Shown: positions 44,862 to 51,946 of the stretch, one piece after another
How the letters are laid out: every line of letters starts with the position of its first letter
Position numbering within the stretch: position 1 is the stretch's first letter
Assembly (NCBI RefSeq): GCF_022899935.1
Contig: NZ_JALJCJ010000009.1
Span: 62,001 to 126,000, forward strand
Length of the DNA stretch: 64,000 nt
DNA from: Shinella curvata
Lineage (GTDB): Bacteria > Pseudomonadota > Alphaproteobacteria > Rhizobiales > Rhizobiaceae
Reading direction: 5' to 3'
Position numbers and translations under genes: made by a program
The notes under the pieces: model-generated
Databases searched by the model: none
What the model was told of the DNA's origin: nothing
Seen by the model: only the letters and a program-made list of their open reading frames with translations

Positions 44862-45078
44862 TCATGGTGTGAGGACGACCTTGATGCAGCCCGGAAGCGC
44901 AGCCTCAAAAAACCGGACCGCGCCGAACTCATCGTCCGTCAGCAGGCAGTAGAGGATGATGAAGGCGCCGAATGCGATCAGAGCCAACCCGCCATTGCCT
45001 GTGACATCGAGGGCCAAGGGCAGGCCGCCCGCGAGATAGTCGAGAAAAACCGTTGGCGCGAGTTGGAATGAATCGCAC
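44862..45078 (-). pseudogene. Frameshifted small membrane protein gene upstream of ndh
   Basis: A minus-strand frame open from 45107 to a TGA at 44862-44864 reads FLDYLAGGLPLALDVTGNGG, LALIAFGAFIILYCLLTDDE and a tail ending KVVLTP; it is strongly protein-like with one membrane helix, but has no ATG or GTG. A GTG at 45078 with CGGAAG upstream starts MRFIPTRANGF in the neighbouring frame, and removing one T from the T5 run near 45052 joins the two. It lies just downstream of an EcfG-type promoter. Either a genuine single-base frameshift or a sequencing error. Confidence 0.55.
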
Positions 45079-45109
45079 GAGAACTTCCGGATCGCTAAAG
45101 ACGGCCGCT

Positions 45110-45134
45110 AACCTGCCGTAGGCCGTTTTGTTCC
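45110..45134 (-). promoter_or_regulatory. EcfG-type promoter for the small membrane gene, ndh and DUF983
   Basis: Minus strand GGAAC (45134-45130), 16 bases, GGTT (45113-45110). It is divergent from the plus-strand site at 45191-45215. Confidence 0.65.
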
Positions 45135-45190
45135 TGCCCGACTGCGGGTGGCATGGATGGCCGTGACAGGAAGAGGTGGCTCGAAGAAAG

Positions 45191-45215
45191 GGAACCATTC
45201 CTGCCGCTCGCGGTT
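45191..45215 (+). promoter_or_regulatory. EcfG-type promoter for the 45244 gene
   Basis: GGAAC (45191-45195), 16 bases, GGTT (45212-45215), 29 bases before the ATG. Confidence 0.65.
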
Positions 45216-45243
45216 AGCCGCTCAAGCACCCCAGGAGCGCCCC

Positions 45244-45597
45244 ATGAAAGAACGGCCTATCTCCGATGGTCTCAATCCGGCGCAGGTTCGCGGCGATATT
45301 CAGGCGGGACTTACCGGTGACAAGCGTCCTGGATTTGATCCTGCTCTCGTACCGCTTGAGACCGACGCCGAGGCGGCGGGCACGCCCCTCGATGCCACGA
45401 TGATCGAGACCGCGCGCAGGACGCAGCTTGAGGGGAAGCGCCCGGATGTCTCTGGGAACGAAGGCTCAGCCATGCGCCCGATTTTCCCGGCAAACCATCC
45501 GCCTCAAACCAAAATACCGGTGGTCGGCATTGCGCTTGTATTCGCGGCGGCGGTCTTCGTGTTCGCAGGGGTCGCTTTCGCCTTTGGGTGGCTTTGA
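45244..45597 (+). CDS. Hypothetical protein with a C-terminal membrane anchor
   Basis: A 117-residue protein: a hydrophilic N-terminal 85 residues (MKERPISDGLNPAQVRGDIQ, IETARRTQLEGKRPDV) followed by one strong C-terminal helix (VVGIALVFAAAVFVFAGVAF). It is probably a tail-anchored inner-membrane protein facing the cytoplasm. GGAG lies upstream of the ATG. No family recognised. It has a dedicated EcfG-type promoter, so it is a predicted general stress protein. Confidence 0.7.
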   Translation: MKERPISDGLNPAQVRGDIQAGLTGDKRPGFDPALVPLETDAEAAGTPLDATMIETARRTQLEGKRPDVSGNEGSAMRPIFPANHPPQTKIPVVGIALVFAAAVFVFAGVAFAFGWL

Positions 45598-45639
45598 CCC
45601 GGTGGAGGCGCTGAGATATTTGGAAAGAGAGGACGAACC

Positions 45640-45900
45640 GTGCTGTTCGGCGACGTAAAAAACTGGCCGCGTGCGGTGATAGTCACATACAATCACGACA
45701 CGTCATTTGTGGTCGTGCAAAATTCGTTGGAAGCTGCAGAGTATCTGGTACATTGTTGGCCTAGGCGTTCCGGGAAGGCATTTCGAAAAGCCCTCAAAGT
45801 TTGCACTGATGCGGTTCAAGGCCGCGCGAGTGACGAAGAGGCCCAATCCAGGTTCATTGCCGCGGCACGAGAAGCCGAGGTTGCGGTTACGATCCACTAG
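45640..45900 (+). CDS. DUF982 family protein
   Basis: An 86-residue protein from the GTG at 45640 (GAGAGGACGAACC upstream). It has the DUF982 pattern: KNWPRAVIVTYNHDTSFVVV, SLEAAEYLVHCWPRRSGKAF, then CTDAVQGRASDEEAQSRFIA. These small Rhizobiales proteins have unknown function. It may be read through from the 45244 gene, with a 42-base gap. Confidence 0.85.
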   Translation: MLFGDVKNWPRAVIVTYNHDTSFVVVQNSLEAAEYLVHCWPRRSGKAFRKALKVCTDAVQGRASDEEAQSRFIAAAREAEVAVTIH

Positions 45901-45915
45901 GCTCACGTCGACCCT

Positions 45916-46146
45916 TTACAGGATCTTGCGGCGTTGCCAGGCTTTGTAGGGTGAAAGCGCCTGACCTGGAAACCGTCGTTCGATTTCGGTTTCCACTAGC
46001 TGGATGAAAGCCAGCGCCCTTTCGCCTTCCTCCTCCTGCTCGCTGATGCCTTCGAGTTGCGACATCGCCTCGAAGACCTCGTCATCGGTCATCGTCGCAA
46101 GAGCGGTCTCAAATGTGGCTGGGTCGCTCAGCTTATCGTTCGCCAT
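45916..46146 (-). CDS. Hypothetical protein (76 residues)
   Basis: An acidic helical protein, MANDKLSDPATFETALATMT, DDEVFEAMSQLEGISEQEEE, then ALAFIQLVETEIERRF. AGGAG precedes the ATG by 8 bases, which supports expression. It converges on the DUF982 gene. No family or function recognised. Confidence 0.65.
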   Translation of the reverse strand: MANDKLSDPATFETALATMTDDEVFEAMSQLEGISEQEEEGERALAFIQLVETEIERRFPGQALSPYKAWQRRKIL

Positions 46147-46269
46147 TTCGTCTTCTCCTGAATATTGCTTCGCGTGCGAGGCGATCGTGCCTATTGTTGC
46201 CGGCTTCTGCTTTCATTAAGTCTTCCGGCGTCACGAAGCGGGTAGGCAGCCGAACTGCTATGTCGCAAC

Positions 46270-46860
46270 TTAGCTGAGAAGCTTGCCTTCCCTGTCGCGA
46301 TGGATGGTTTCCATGAGGCGGCCCAGCCAGACATTGATCGAAACGTCGTGGGGCTTCGATCGCGCATGGTCTATTGCTTCTTGTAACGTAAGTTCGACCA
46401 GACGATCGGCGGCATGGGGATCGTTGAGATGGAGGCGCGCCGCCAAACGAAGCTGAGGAAGCGCCGAGAATACGGTCTCTTCGCGCGAGCCCTTCGCAGC
46501 AGGGCCTGGATCGAGGGCAAAACGGAGCGCGCTGTACACGGTTTCTGCCTCAGCCGGTTTCGACAAATAACTGGCATAGCGAAAACGGTCGGGAATCGCG
46601 ATGTCGTTGCACCCAGTGTAAAAGACAAAAGGAATGTGCCGATTGGCGAGCTGGTCGGCGAACGGGAAGACGTACGTGTCGTCTAGACGAATATCGAGAA
46701 TTGCGGCATCGGCATCATCAAGGTAGTCGGCCGCCCGTTCTATGGAAGACGCCGGGCCAAGGACGGTTGCGCCGAGCTTGACGAGAAAGCGTTCAAGCTC
46801 GGTCGCGATAAAATACTCGTCCTCGACGATGAGAACTCTGGAGCCACTGACGATTGTCAC
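46270..46860 (-). CDS. Receiver domain fused to a sigma-region-2-like C-terminus
   Basis: A 196-residue protein from the GTG at 46860 (AAGGA six bases upstream; ATG at 46866 and 46893 are alternatives). Residues about 8-120 are a receiver: VLIVEDEYF, phosphoacceptor in AAILDIRLDD, FYTG and YLSKP. The C-terminal part, LPQLRLAARLHLND, ADRLVELTLQEAIDHA and VNVWLGRLM (written V-S-I-N-VWLGRLM in the protein), lines up with region 2 of the EcfG protein encoded nearby (IPALRAFARTF, DDLVQETLFRAL, SWLFTIM). PhyR, the known stress anti-anti-sigma factor, has a sigma-like part before its receiver; here the order is reversed and region 4 is absent. It lies beside nepR-like and ecfG genes and has an EcfG-type promoter. 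Confidence 0.8.
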   Translation of the reverse strand: MTIVSGSRVLIVEDEYFIATELERFLVKLGATVLGPASSIERAADYLDDADAAILDIRLDDTYVFPFADQLANRHIPFVFYTGCNDIAIPDRFRYASYLSKPAEAETVYSALRFALDPGPAAKGSREETVFSALPQLRLAARLHLNDPHAADRLVELTLQEAIDHARSKPHDVSINVWLGRLMETIHRDREGKLLS

Positions 46861-46925
46861 GATCATTCCTTCAAACGCCGGCCAACCAAACATAACGCAG
46901 GTTACTGACCAGTCCGCGTATCGAC

Positions 46926-46950
46926 AACCTTGAGAGGGACCGATTGTTCC
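46926..46950 (-). promoter_or_regulatory. EcfG-type promoter for the receiver-sigma2-like gene
   Basis: Minus strand GGAAC (46950-46946), 16 bases, GGTT (46929-46926), 66 bases before the GTG at 46860. Confidence 0.65.
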
Positions 46951-46969
46951 GGTCAGCGGTCCACACCTC

Positions 46970-46994
46970 GGAACAGTTCTGGCCGATTGGAGTT
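46970..46994 (+). promoter_or_regulatory. Weaker EcfG-like promoter upstream of the NepR-like gene
   Basis: GGAAC (46970-46974), 16 bases, AGTT (46991-46994); the -10 lacks the usual C/G before GTT but fits the looser GGAAC-N18-TT rule. It lies 80 bases before the ATG at 47075. Confidence 0.4.
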
Positions 46995-47074
46995 GGGCGG
47001 GACGTCATCGCATCGGGTTGATCTGTTGAGGACCGAGTGCCGTAGTACATTAGAAATAGAAAGTGGAGGCGCGC

Positions 47075-47224
47075 ATGGCCGAACAGGAAGCCGCAAAACA
47101 ACCCGATAAAGCGGTCGAAGACCTGATGAAAGAGATTCGTCGAGAATCGATGCCGCACAGGATGCTCGAACTCGCCAAGGCGCTCCAGGCAGCGCTCGAT
47201 AAACGCGACGACAGTATCAAGTAG
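47075..47224 (+). CDS. NepR-like small anti-sigma factor
   Basis: A 49-residue charged protein with GTGGAGG upstream of the ATG. The central segment KEIRRESMPHRMLELAKALQ follows the NepR helix pattern (R-x-x-x-x-x-x-P-x-R-(F/M)-L-(D/E)-L-(L/A)-x-x-L), which in the general stress response binds EcfG sigma factors and is displaced by PhyR. Its 3' end overlaps the 3' end of the sigma gene by 8 bases on the opposite strand, unlike the usual nepR-ecfG operon. The call is by pattern on a very short protein; an unrelated small helical protein is possible. Confidence 0.55.
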   Translation: MAEQEAAKQPDKAVEDLMKEIRRESMPHRMLELAKALQAALDKRDDSIK

Positions 47225-47747
47225 AATGGTCCAAAGGGTTGCCGCCCAACTCCTGTGCCAAAGCTTCCCGGGCTCGATTCAAGCGGCTTTTGACCGTGCC
47301 GACCGCGCATCCTATGACACCTGCCGCCTCCTCGTAACTGAACCCCAACCCGGCGACCATCACGATGATCTGACGCTGCTCGCGCGTCAGACGTGATAGC
47401 GCCTTCTTCAGGTCCGTTTCTGCCATCGCCCACTCCTGGGATGGCGACACGGCGAGCTTCAAGGATATGCAGTCAGACGCACCCGGTTGTTCGCGAACCC
47501 TTCTGCGATATTGCGTGCAATAGGTATTGCGCATGATCGTGAAGAGCCACGATTTGAGGCTTGTGCCGGGGCGAAACGTCTCGATGCTACGAAGCGCCCG
47601 GAACAGCGTCTCCTGAACCAAGTCGTCGCCATCAGTCGCGTTGATCGTAAACGTGCGGGCGAAGGCTCTGAGTGCGGGAATGAGATCGACGACCTGTTGG
47701 CTCAGAGCGGCGCATTCTTCTTCCGCGGCGTGCATCGGTCGGGCCAT
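47217..47747 (-). CDS. EcfG/RpoE2-type general stress ECF sigma factor
   Basis: A 176-residue ECF sigma factor from ATG 47747. Region 2: LIPALRAFARTFT, DGDDLVQETLFRALRS, FRPGTSLKSWLFTIMRNTYC; region 4: LTREQRQIIVMVAGLGFSYE and EEAAGVIGCAVGTVKSRLNR. The wording is that of the EcfG group, which directs RNA polymerase to GGAAC-N16/17-CGTT promoters in the alphaproteobacterial general stress response. Many matching sites surround it, but none lies directly upstream of this gene, so it may not be self-activated. It converges on the NepR-like gene. Confidence 0.88.
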   Translation of the reverse strand: MARPMHAAEEECAALSQQVVDLIPALRAFARTFTINATDGDDLVQETLFRALRSIETFRPGTSLKSWLFTIMRNTYCTQYRRRVREQPGASDCISLKLAVSPSQEWAMAETDLKKALSRLTREQRQIIVMVAGLGFSYEEAAGVIGCAVGTVKSRLNRAREALAQELGGNPLDHST

Positions 47748-47858
47748 GATCTCGATCTTCTGGATAATCAATGGGGGCTAACGCCAATGGCGGCCGAATG
47801 TTTCGCCGGGGCGAAACGCTCAGGCACAAAAGCTCTCCGCGCTTTTGGTCGATTTCGT

Positions 47859-47883
47859 GGAACGTCTCACGGATCGCGTGGTT
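47859..47883 (+). promoter_or_regulatory. EcfG-type promoter for the KGG-repeat gene
   Basis: GGAAC (47859-47863), 16 bases, GGTT (47880-47883), 48 bases before the ATG. Confidence 0.65.
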
Positions 47884-47930
47884 AGAAGGCCGCTCCACCA
47901 ATGGGGCAAATCACAAAAGGAGAAGCAGAC

Positions 47931-48119
47931 ATGCCGAACCAGCAGCAGGACAAGGGCGGCCGTGACAGCGGCGGCGATACGTCGAAGCGCGGTTTCGCCT
48001 CTATGGACGAGGACAAGCAGCGCGAAGCCGCGTCGAAGGGCGGCAAGGAATCCGGGGGCAGTTTCAAGAACGACCCCGAAAAGGCCTCGGAAGCCGGTCG
48101 CAAGGGCGGCCAGAGCTAG
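47931..48119 (+). CDS. KGG-repeat general stress protein (GsiB-like)
   Basis: A 62-residue, extremely hydrophilic Gly/Lys/Ser-rich protein with repeats of the form R-G-F-A-S-M-D, REAASKGGKESGG and SEAGRKGGQS, the KGG (stress-induced protein) pattern of plant LEA-like and Bacillus GsiB proteins, thought to protect against desiccation. AAAGGAG precedes the ATG by 8 bases. Preceded by an EcfG-type promoter and followed by a strong terminator, so it is a single-gene unit. Confidence 0.9.
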   Translation: MPNQQQDKGGRDSGGDTSKRGFASMDEDKQREAASKGGKESGGSFKNDPEKASEAGRKGGQS

Positions 48120-48142
48120 CCGCTTTGACGCAAATGCTTTTT

Positions 48143-48168
48143 CTGCCGCCGCGCACCCGCGGCGGCAG
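48143..48168 (+). terminator. Strong hairpin after the KGG-repeat gene
   Basis: CTGCCGCCGCG (48143-48153), loop CACC, CGCGGCGGCAG (48158-48168): an 11-bp perfect G/C stem 24 bases after the stop. No T-run follows on the plus strand; TTTTT precedes it, so it could act in both directions. Confidence 0.65.
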
Positions 48169-48235
48169 GCCCTAGCCCTAGGGAATGCGGACCGAGCACG
48201 GTTTGGGCTGCGCCAGAAGGCGAATGGAGCGAACC

Positions 48236-48469
48236 ATGGATGACCGAGAACAAGAGCAGCGCGAACGTGCATATCGAATCTGGGAAGAGGAGGGGAGGCC
48301 CGAGGGTCTTCATGAAGACCATTGGAGGCGCGCCGGCGAGCAGCCCGATTTCGACGATTTGAATCCGCGACCCGACCAGTCGGCCGAACAGGAGCGCGGC
48401 AGTGCGGGCCATGGTGGGAAGAAGCGCGCGCCGGCAAACTTAGAAGCAACCCTGGCAAATCCAAAATGA
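48236..48469 (+). CDS. DUF2934 family protein
   Basis: A 77-residue protein: EQRERAYRIWEEEGRPEGLH then EDHWRRA is the DUF2934 motif, followed by a disordered, Lys/Gly-rich tail (GHGGKKRAPANLEATL). TGGAG lies 8 bases before the ATG. Third such gene type in this island (others at 40623 and 55899). Function unknown. Confidence 0.85.
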   Translation: MDDREQEQRERAYRIWEEEGRPEGLHEDHWRRAGEQPDFDDLNPRPDQSAEQERGSAGHGGKKRAPANLEATLANPK

Positions 48470-48546
48470 ACGGGCGCCGGGGGCCGAGGAGACGGGCGGC
48501 CCCAGTGTCTCAAATATCCGTTTACATTCCGTGCGGATATCTTTTG

Positions 48547-48572
48547 GGAACAATCACTGGGGGCTCACTGTT
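48547..48572 (+). promoter_or_regulatory. Weak EcfG-like promoter before the DUF6894 gene
   Basis: GGAAC (48547-48551), 19 bases, TT (48571-48572), fitting only the looser GGAAC-N18/19-TT pattern; 26 bases before the GTG start. Confidence 0.35.
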
Positions 48573-48598
48573 CGCGCGCTGTGCAGGAGGACTTGGCA

Positions 48599-48832
48599 GT
48601 GCGATACTTCTTCAACATCCGTGACGGGGAAAAGACGGAGCGGGATCTCGAAGGGTCTGAATTCGATACGCTGGAATTGGCGATCGACGATGCGCAGATG
48701 GCGGCGCGAGAAATCATGGCGGAACGGGTGCTTGCGGGATATGAGCCGGACGGCCAGTCTTTCGATATCGTAGACGAGGACGGTCGCATTCTGGCGAATG
48801 TCCCATTTCGCTCAGCCCTCAGGCCACAGTAG
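48599..48832 (+). CDS. DUF6894 family protein
   Basis: A 77-residue protein from GTG 48599 with GGAGG eight bases upstream. VRYFFNIRDGEKTERDLEGS followed by LAIDDAQMAAREIMAE and VDEDGRILANVPF is the short alpha/beta DUF6894 pattern seen in many copies in Rhizobiales. Function unknown. Its last codons overlap the end of the convergent Crp/Fnr gene by 14 bases. Confidence 0.85.
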   Translation: MRYFFNIRDGEKTERDLEGSEFDTLELAIDDAQMAAREIMAERVLAGYEPDGQSFDIVDEDGRILANVPFRSALRPQ

Positions 48833-49559
48833 AGGTTGCGACACCGGTCAGCGCTGTCGAATCTGCGATAAGACGTCGATATTCCGATTCCGGCAGCCCA
48901 TACGAAGAACCTGCCAATTCCTCAAGGCCGGCGCGATTGCGGATCGTGACGAGACTACGTTCCGATCGGATCAACAGCTTCCCCTCGAGCGCATGCAGTG
49001 CGTCGGTAACGCTCGGTCTGCGAACGCCGAGCATAAGCGCAAAGAAATCATGGGTGAGAGGCAGCCTTCCGCCAAGGCGATCCTGGCACATCAAAAGCCA
49101 GCGGGCGAGCCGTTTTTCGACCCCAAAGCGGCCGTCAGCGAGAGCGGTGGCCGCAATCTGTATCATGAAAACGTGCGCGAAGCGGAGAAGAACCCGCCGT
49201 ATTGCCGGTCGATTGTTCGCCAAAGCCCGCAATGCAGAGGTCTCTATGCGGTGTGCGGTTCCGCCAACTTGCATGAACGCGTAGTGCGGACTGCTATCAA
49301 CGTCGAGGAGGGCGGGGACACCTGAAAGCCCTTCGTGGCCGATACATCCTACCTCTATGCTCTCAGCGCCCCTGGACCCCGCGATCTCCGATGAGAGCCC
49401 GCTCTCGAAGAAATAGACGTGGTCGATGGTCTCATAGGATTTGAACAGGAATTCCCCCTGGCTCAGCTCAACGCGTTCAAGGCGTGCTGATACTTCGGCG
49501 AAATCTTCCGCATGCAATTTTCCAAGTAGGCCGTTTTTCCCGTCATATATTGGTTTCAA
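48819..49559 (-). CDS. Crp/Fnr family transcriptional regulator
   Basis: A 246-residue regulator. The cyclic-nucleotide-binding-like domain reads FLFKSYETIDHVYFFESGLS and EVGCIGHEGLSGVPALL; the C-terminal winged helix reads LTHDFFALMLGVRRPSVTDA then LHALEGKLLIRSERSLVTI. FNR cluster cysteines are absent, so the effector is not an iron-sulfur cluster. Start taken at TTG 49559, which has GCGGAGGG with good spacing; the frame extends to an ATG at 49619 without a ribosome site. This type is frequent in rhizobial stress islands. The target is unknown. Confidence 0.9.
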   Translation of the reverse strand: MKPIYDGKNGLLGKLHAEDFAEVSARLERVELSQGEFLFKSYETIDHVYFFESGLSSEIAGSRGAESIEVGCIGHEGLSGVPALLDVDSSPHYAFMQVGGTAHRIETSALRALANNRPAIRRVLLRFAHVFMIQIAATALADGRFGVEKRLARWLLMCQDRLGGRLPLTHDFFALMLGVRRPSVTDALHALEGKLLIRSERSLVTIRNRAGLEELAGSSYGLPESEYRRLIADSTALTGVATSTVA

Positions 49560-49742
49560 GTCGAACCCTCCGCGCCGTCGAACGTGGCCCCTAACCACAT
49601 TGATACGTTTCGGTTCCATCAGCTCCGGTTTTCGTACCGGCGGTGTAGCAGCGAGGGCGTCAGCCTAAACGCCAATGGATCAGAAGCGCCGTCTGTTCGC
49701 GCGCGCCGCTGTTCCAGTTCGAAAGAACGGGCAAGGTCGTCC

Positions 49743-50141
49743 TCACCAATTTGCGGCACGGGAGAATAAGACCGCGGCGCCCCCGAGCAGCGCTACGGCC
49801 ATGAGAAGACCGGACACGACCGGTGTCCTCACAACCCGCCTGTGCCTCGTGGTCGCAATTTTTTCCCGAAGGGCAACGACGTCGCGCTGTAGCGATTGAA
49901 GCTCCGCACGTTGAAACTCGGCAGGGCTGCCCGGTTGCCTCATTGGACGTAGGCCGAGGAATTCACCCTCGTCGGAGCCCGTCGGCGCCGACGCGGTCGC
50001 GGTGTGCGTTGCCGACACCGGATCAGAAGCGGGAAATGTATCTTCCAACCCCTTTTCCAGTCGGGTTTTGTCTGCCGCCGATTGGTCCGCTTGCTCGGCG
50101 AGCAGGGATTTGACGGCGGGAGAAATTGGTCCGTCTGACAT
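49743..50141 (-). CDS. Hypothetical protein with FPASDP motif and C-terminal membrane helix
   Basis: A 132-residue protein from ATG 50141 (GGAGG five bases upstream). The N-terminal part has LEKGLEDTFPASDPVSATHT, a short motif common in rhizobial stress-island proteins, then a coiled coil (EFQRAELQSLQRDVVALREK) and a final membrane helix (VVSGLLMAVALLGGAAVLF). It is probably tail-anchored in the inner membrane. Function unknown. It lies 51 bases downstream of the ferritin-like gene and may be co-transcribed with it. Confidence 0.7.
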   Translation of the reverse strand: MSDGPISPAVKSLLAEQADQSAADKTRLEKGLEDTFPASDPVSATHTATASAPTGSDEGEFLGLRPMRQPGSPAEFQRAELQSLQRDVVALREKIATTRHRRVVRTPVVSGLLMAVALLGGAAVLFSRAANW

Positions 50142-50192
50142 ATCGACCTCCATGGAAACCACATGTTTTGTGATTGCACAAATTTGCTGAGC

Positions 50193-50705
50193 TTAGACCT
50201 TTGCCGTCTCGCCGACCTCGCGCAGCGAAAGAAATCTCGTGGTAACGCCGACAAGATTGTCCTCAAGCCATCTCGCCATTGCCTTTTCCTCTGAAAGGTT
50301 GGCTTCGATGGCCGACACCGCCGCGCCATAGCCGCCGGCCTCGGCAATCGTCTGTAGGGAGCGATACGCGGCAATTTCGAAGTTCTCGAACGCATAATTC
50401 GCGAACGAGTTCTTGAGGATTTCGTCATCCGCCACGGTGTGGCCGAGCGCGGCCATAGCTCCAGTAAATGACAACGCGAAATCCTTGAGCGTGGAGTGGT
50501 CTTCATTGAGCCCGGTTAGGACGTCCTCAAGGCGCACGATCTGCCGTTCGGTCTCGGCAATGTGCTGCTCCAGCTTCGCTGCCACCTCTGGATAGGTTTC
50601 TATCCTCTTGACCTGCGGTTTCATGATGCTGAGCGCCTGTTTTTCCATCGCGTGTGCATTGCGCAGGCCGGCGATGAAAACGTCTCTGATCTGGTCGGTT
50701 GCCAT
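50193..50705 (-). CDS. YciE/YciF ferritin-like family protein (DUF892)
   Basis: A 170-residue four-helix-bundle protein: DVFIAGLRNAHAMEKQALSI, KLEQHIAETERQIVRLEDVL, ENFEIAAYRSLQTIAEAGGY. The spaced Glu/His residues are those of the DUF892 ferritin-like di-metal site. Such proteins are strongly induced by general stress; enzymatic role uncertain. Start at ATG 50705 with AGGAG. The EcfG-type promoter lies at 50734-50758, 29 bases upstream. A second member is encoded at 53826. Confidence 0.9.
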   Translation of the reverse strand: MATDQIRDVFIAGLRNAHAMEKQALSIMKPQVKRIETYPEVAAKLEQHIAETERQIVRLEDVLTGLNEDHSTLKDFALSFTGAMAALGHTVADDEILKNSFANYAFENFEIAAYRSLQTIAEAGGYGAAVSAIEANLSEEKAMARWLEDNLVGVTTRFLSLREVGETAKV

Positions 50706-50733
50706 GAGCACTCTCCTATTGTGAAGCGCTTCT

Positions 50734-50758
50734 AACCGCCGGCTTATCGAGTTGTTCC
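50734..50758 (-). promoter_or_regulatory. EcfG-type promoter for the ferritin-like gene
   Basis: Minus strand GGAAC (50758-50754), 16 bases, GGTT (50737-50734), 29 bases before the ATG. Confidence 0.65.
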
Positions 50759-50879
50759 CAGGCGGTCGGTTTGCCAAGACGGCCAGCGCAGGGCTCGTAG
50801 AATTTCTCCTTTTCGTCCGCAACCGTACCGCAACCGCTGGCGTGTCGCTGAGTTTCAGTGTCGGAACAAGGAGAGCCCC

Positions 50880-51170
50880 ATGGAACTCATTGACATTCGA
50901 GTTAGCGATTTGACCGACGGCATGATCACCGTTGAATTTGATGGAGAGGGCGGTGAGGCCGCGTCGGTAACGATGGCGGCGGACAGTAATCTGGAGCGAG
51001 AGGCGGCAATCCTGCGTGCCAAGCAAATCCTTGTTCAATTGACAGCGTTCGGTGAGCACGAAGCTAACAATCCAACTGCTAAAGCCGATGCGCGAGGAGA
51101 CGATACGGGCTCGGCCCAAGACATTTTCAAGACGATGCCGCTCGCCCCGTTGTCGAGCCGCGAACTATGA
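50880..51170 (+). CDS. Hypothetical protein (96 residues)
   Basis: Start at ATG 50880 with AAGGAG upstream. The N-terminus MELIDIRVSDLTDGMITVEF is beta-rich and the middle has a helix (LEREAAILRAKQILVQLTAF), followed by a disordered tail. No family recognised. Its stop overlaps the SDR start (ATGA), and the SDR in turn overlaps treZ, so all three are one tightly coupled operon. Confidence 0.65.
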   Translation: MELIDIRVSDLTDGMITVEFDGEGGEAASVTMAADSNLEREAAILRAKQILVQLTAFGEHEANNPTAKADARGDDTGSAQDIFKTMPLAPLSSREL

Positions 51171-51946
51171 CGCCGCGCGTTGTCTTTATCACCGGAGCTG
51201 CCTCAGGCATCGGTCGTGCCACCGCGCGCCTGCTTGCGGCGGCGGAAAATGATCTCGTTCTGATGGATTTGCAGGGAGACGGTCTCTGCGAGCTCGCCGA
51301 CGAGCTGTCTTTATCGGACGGCGTAACAGTCGTCAGTATCGGCGGTGATGTGTCTGACGAAGCCGATATGGACCAAGCCGTTCACGCTGTGACCTCAAAC
51401 TGGGGTCGGTTGGATGCGGTAGTCGTCAATGCAGGCATCAATGGTGTATGGGCGCCGATCGACGATCTGACCCCGGAAGAATGGGATCGGACAATCCGCA
51501 TAAATCTTCGCGGGACATATTTGACGATCAATCGAACAGTTCCGCTTCTGAAGAAGTCTGGAGGAGGCGCGATCGTCGTCGTCGCTTCAATCAACGGCGT
51601 AAGGACATTCACGAATCCCGGGGCAACCGCTTACAGCGCGAGTAAAGCCGCGCAGGTCGCCATGGTCCAGCAGTTGGCACTTGAACTCGCTCGGCACGGC
51701 ATTCGGATCAACGTCGTCTGTCCCGGGGCGATCGATACCAATATCGCAGCCTCATCGCAGATCAGGCATCGGGAGCAGACGGAAATACCTGTGGTCTGGC
51801 CGGATGGCAGTGTGCCGATCACCGGTGGAGAGCCGGGTCGCGCGGAAGATGTCGCTAGGATCATAGGCTTTTTGCTGAGCGATGCGTCGGCGCATATGAC
51901 CGGTTCCCCGATTTTCGTTGACGGCGGACAGGGACTTCTACGATGA
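51167..51946 (+). CDS. Short-chain dehydrogenase/reductase (FabG-like)
   Basis: A 259-residue classical SDR. FITGAASGIGRATARLL binds NAD(P), VVNAGINGVW is the NAG motif, VASINGV carries the catalytic Ser, and YSASK the Tyr/Lys pair; the C-terminus is IFVDGGQGLLR. Substrate unknown. It is overlapped by 4 bases at each end, by the small upstream gene and by treZ, a coupling that suggests a shared role with trehalose synthesis or stress metabolism. Confidence 0.92.
   Translation: MTPRVVFITGAASGIGRATARLLAAAENDLVLMDLQGDGLCELADELSLSDGVTVVSIGGDVSDEADMDQAVHAVTSNWGRLDAVVVNAGINGVWAPIDDLTPEEWDRTIRINLRGTYLTINRTVPLLKKSGGGAIVVVASINGVRTFTNPGATAYSASKAAQVAMVQQLALELARHGIRINVVCPGAIDTNIAASSQIRHREQTEIPVVWPDGSVPITGGEPGRAEDVARIIGFLLSDASAHMTGSPIFVDGGQGLLR

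Noticed and set aside
44929-45198. Minus-strand frame starting MVPFLRATSS upstream of ndh
   Set aside because: It would start upstream of the EcfG-type promoter at 45110 and has its ribosome site only one base from the ATG. Only its middle, from the GTG at 45078, was kept as part of the frameshifted gene.
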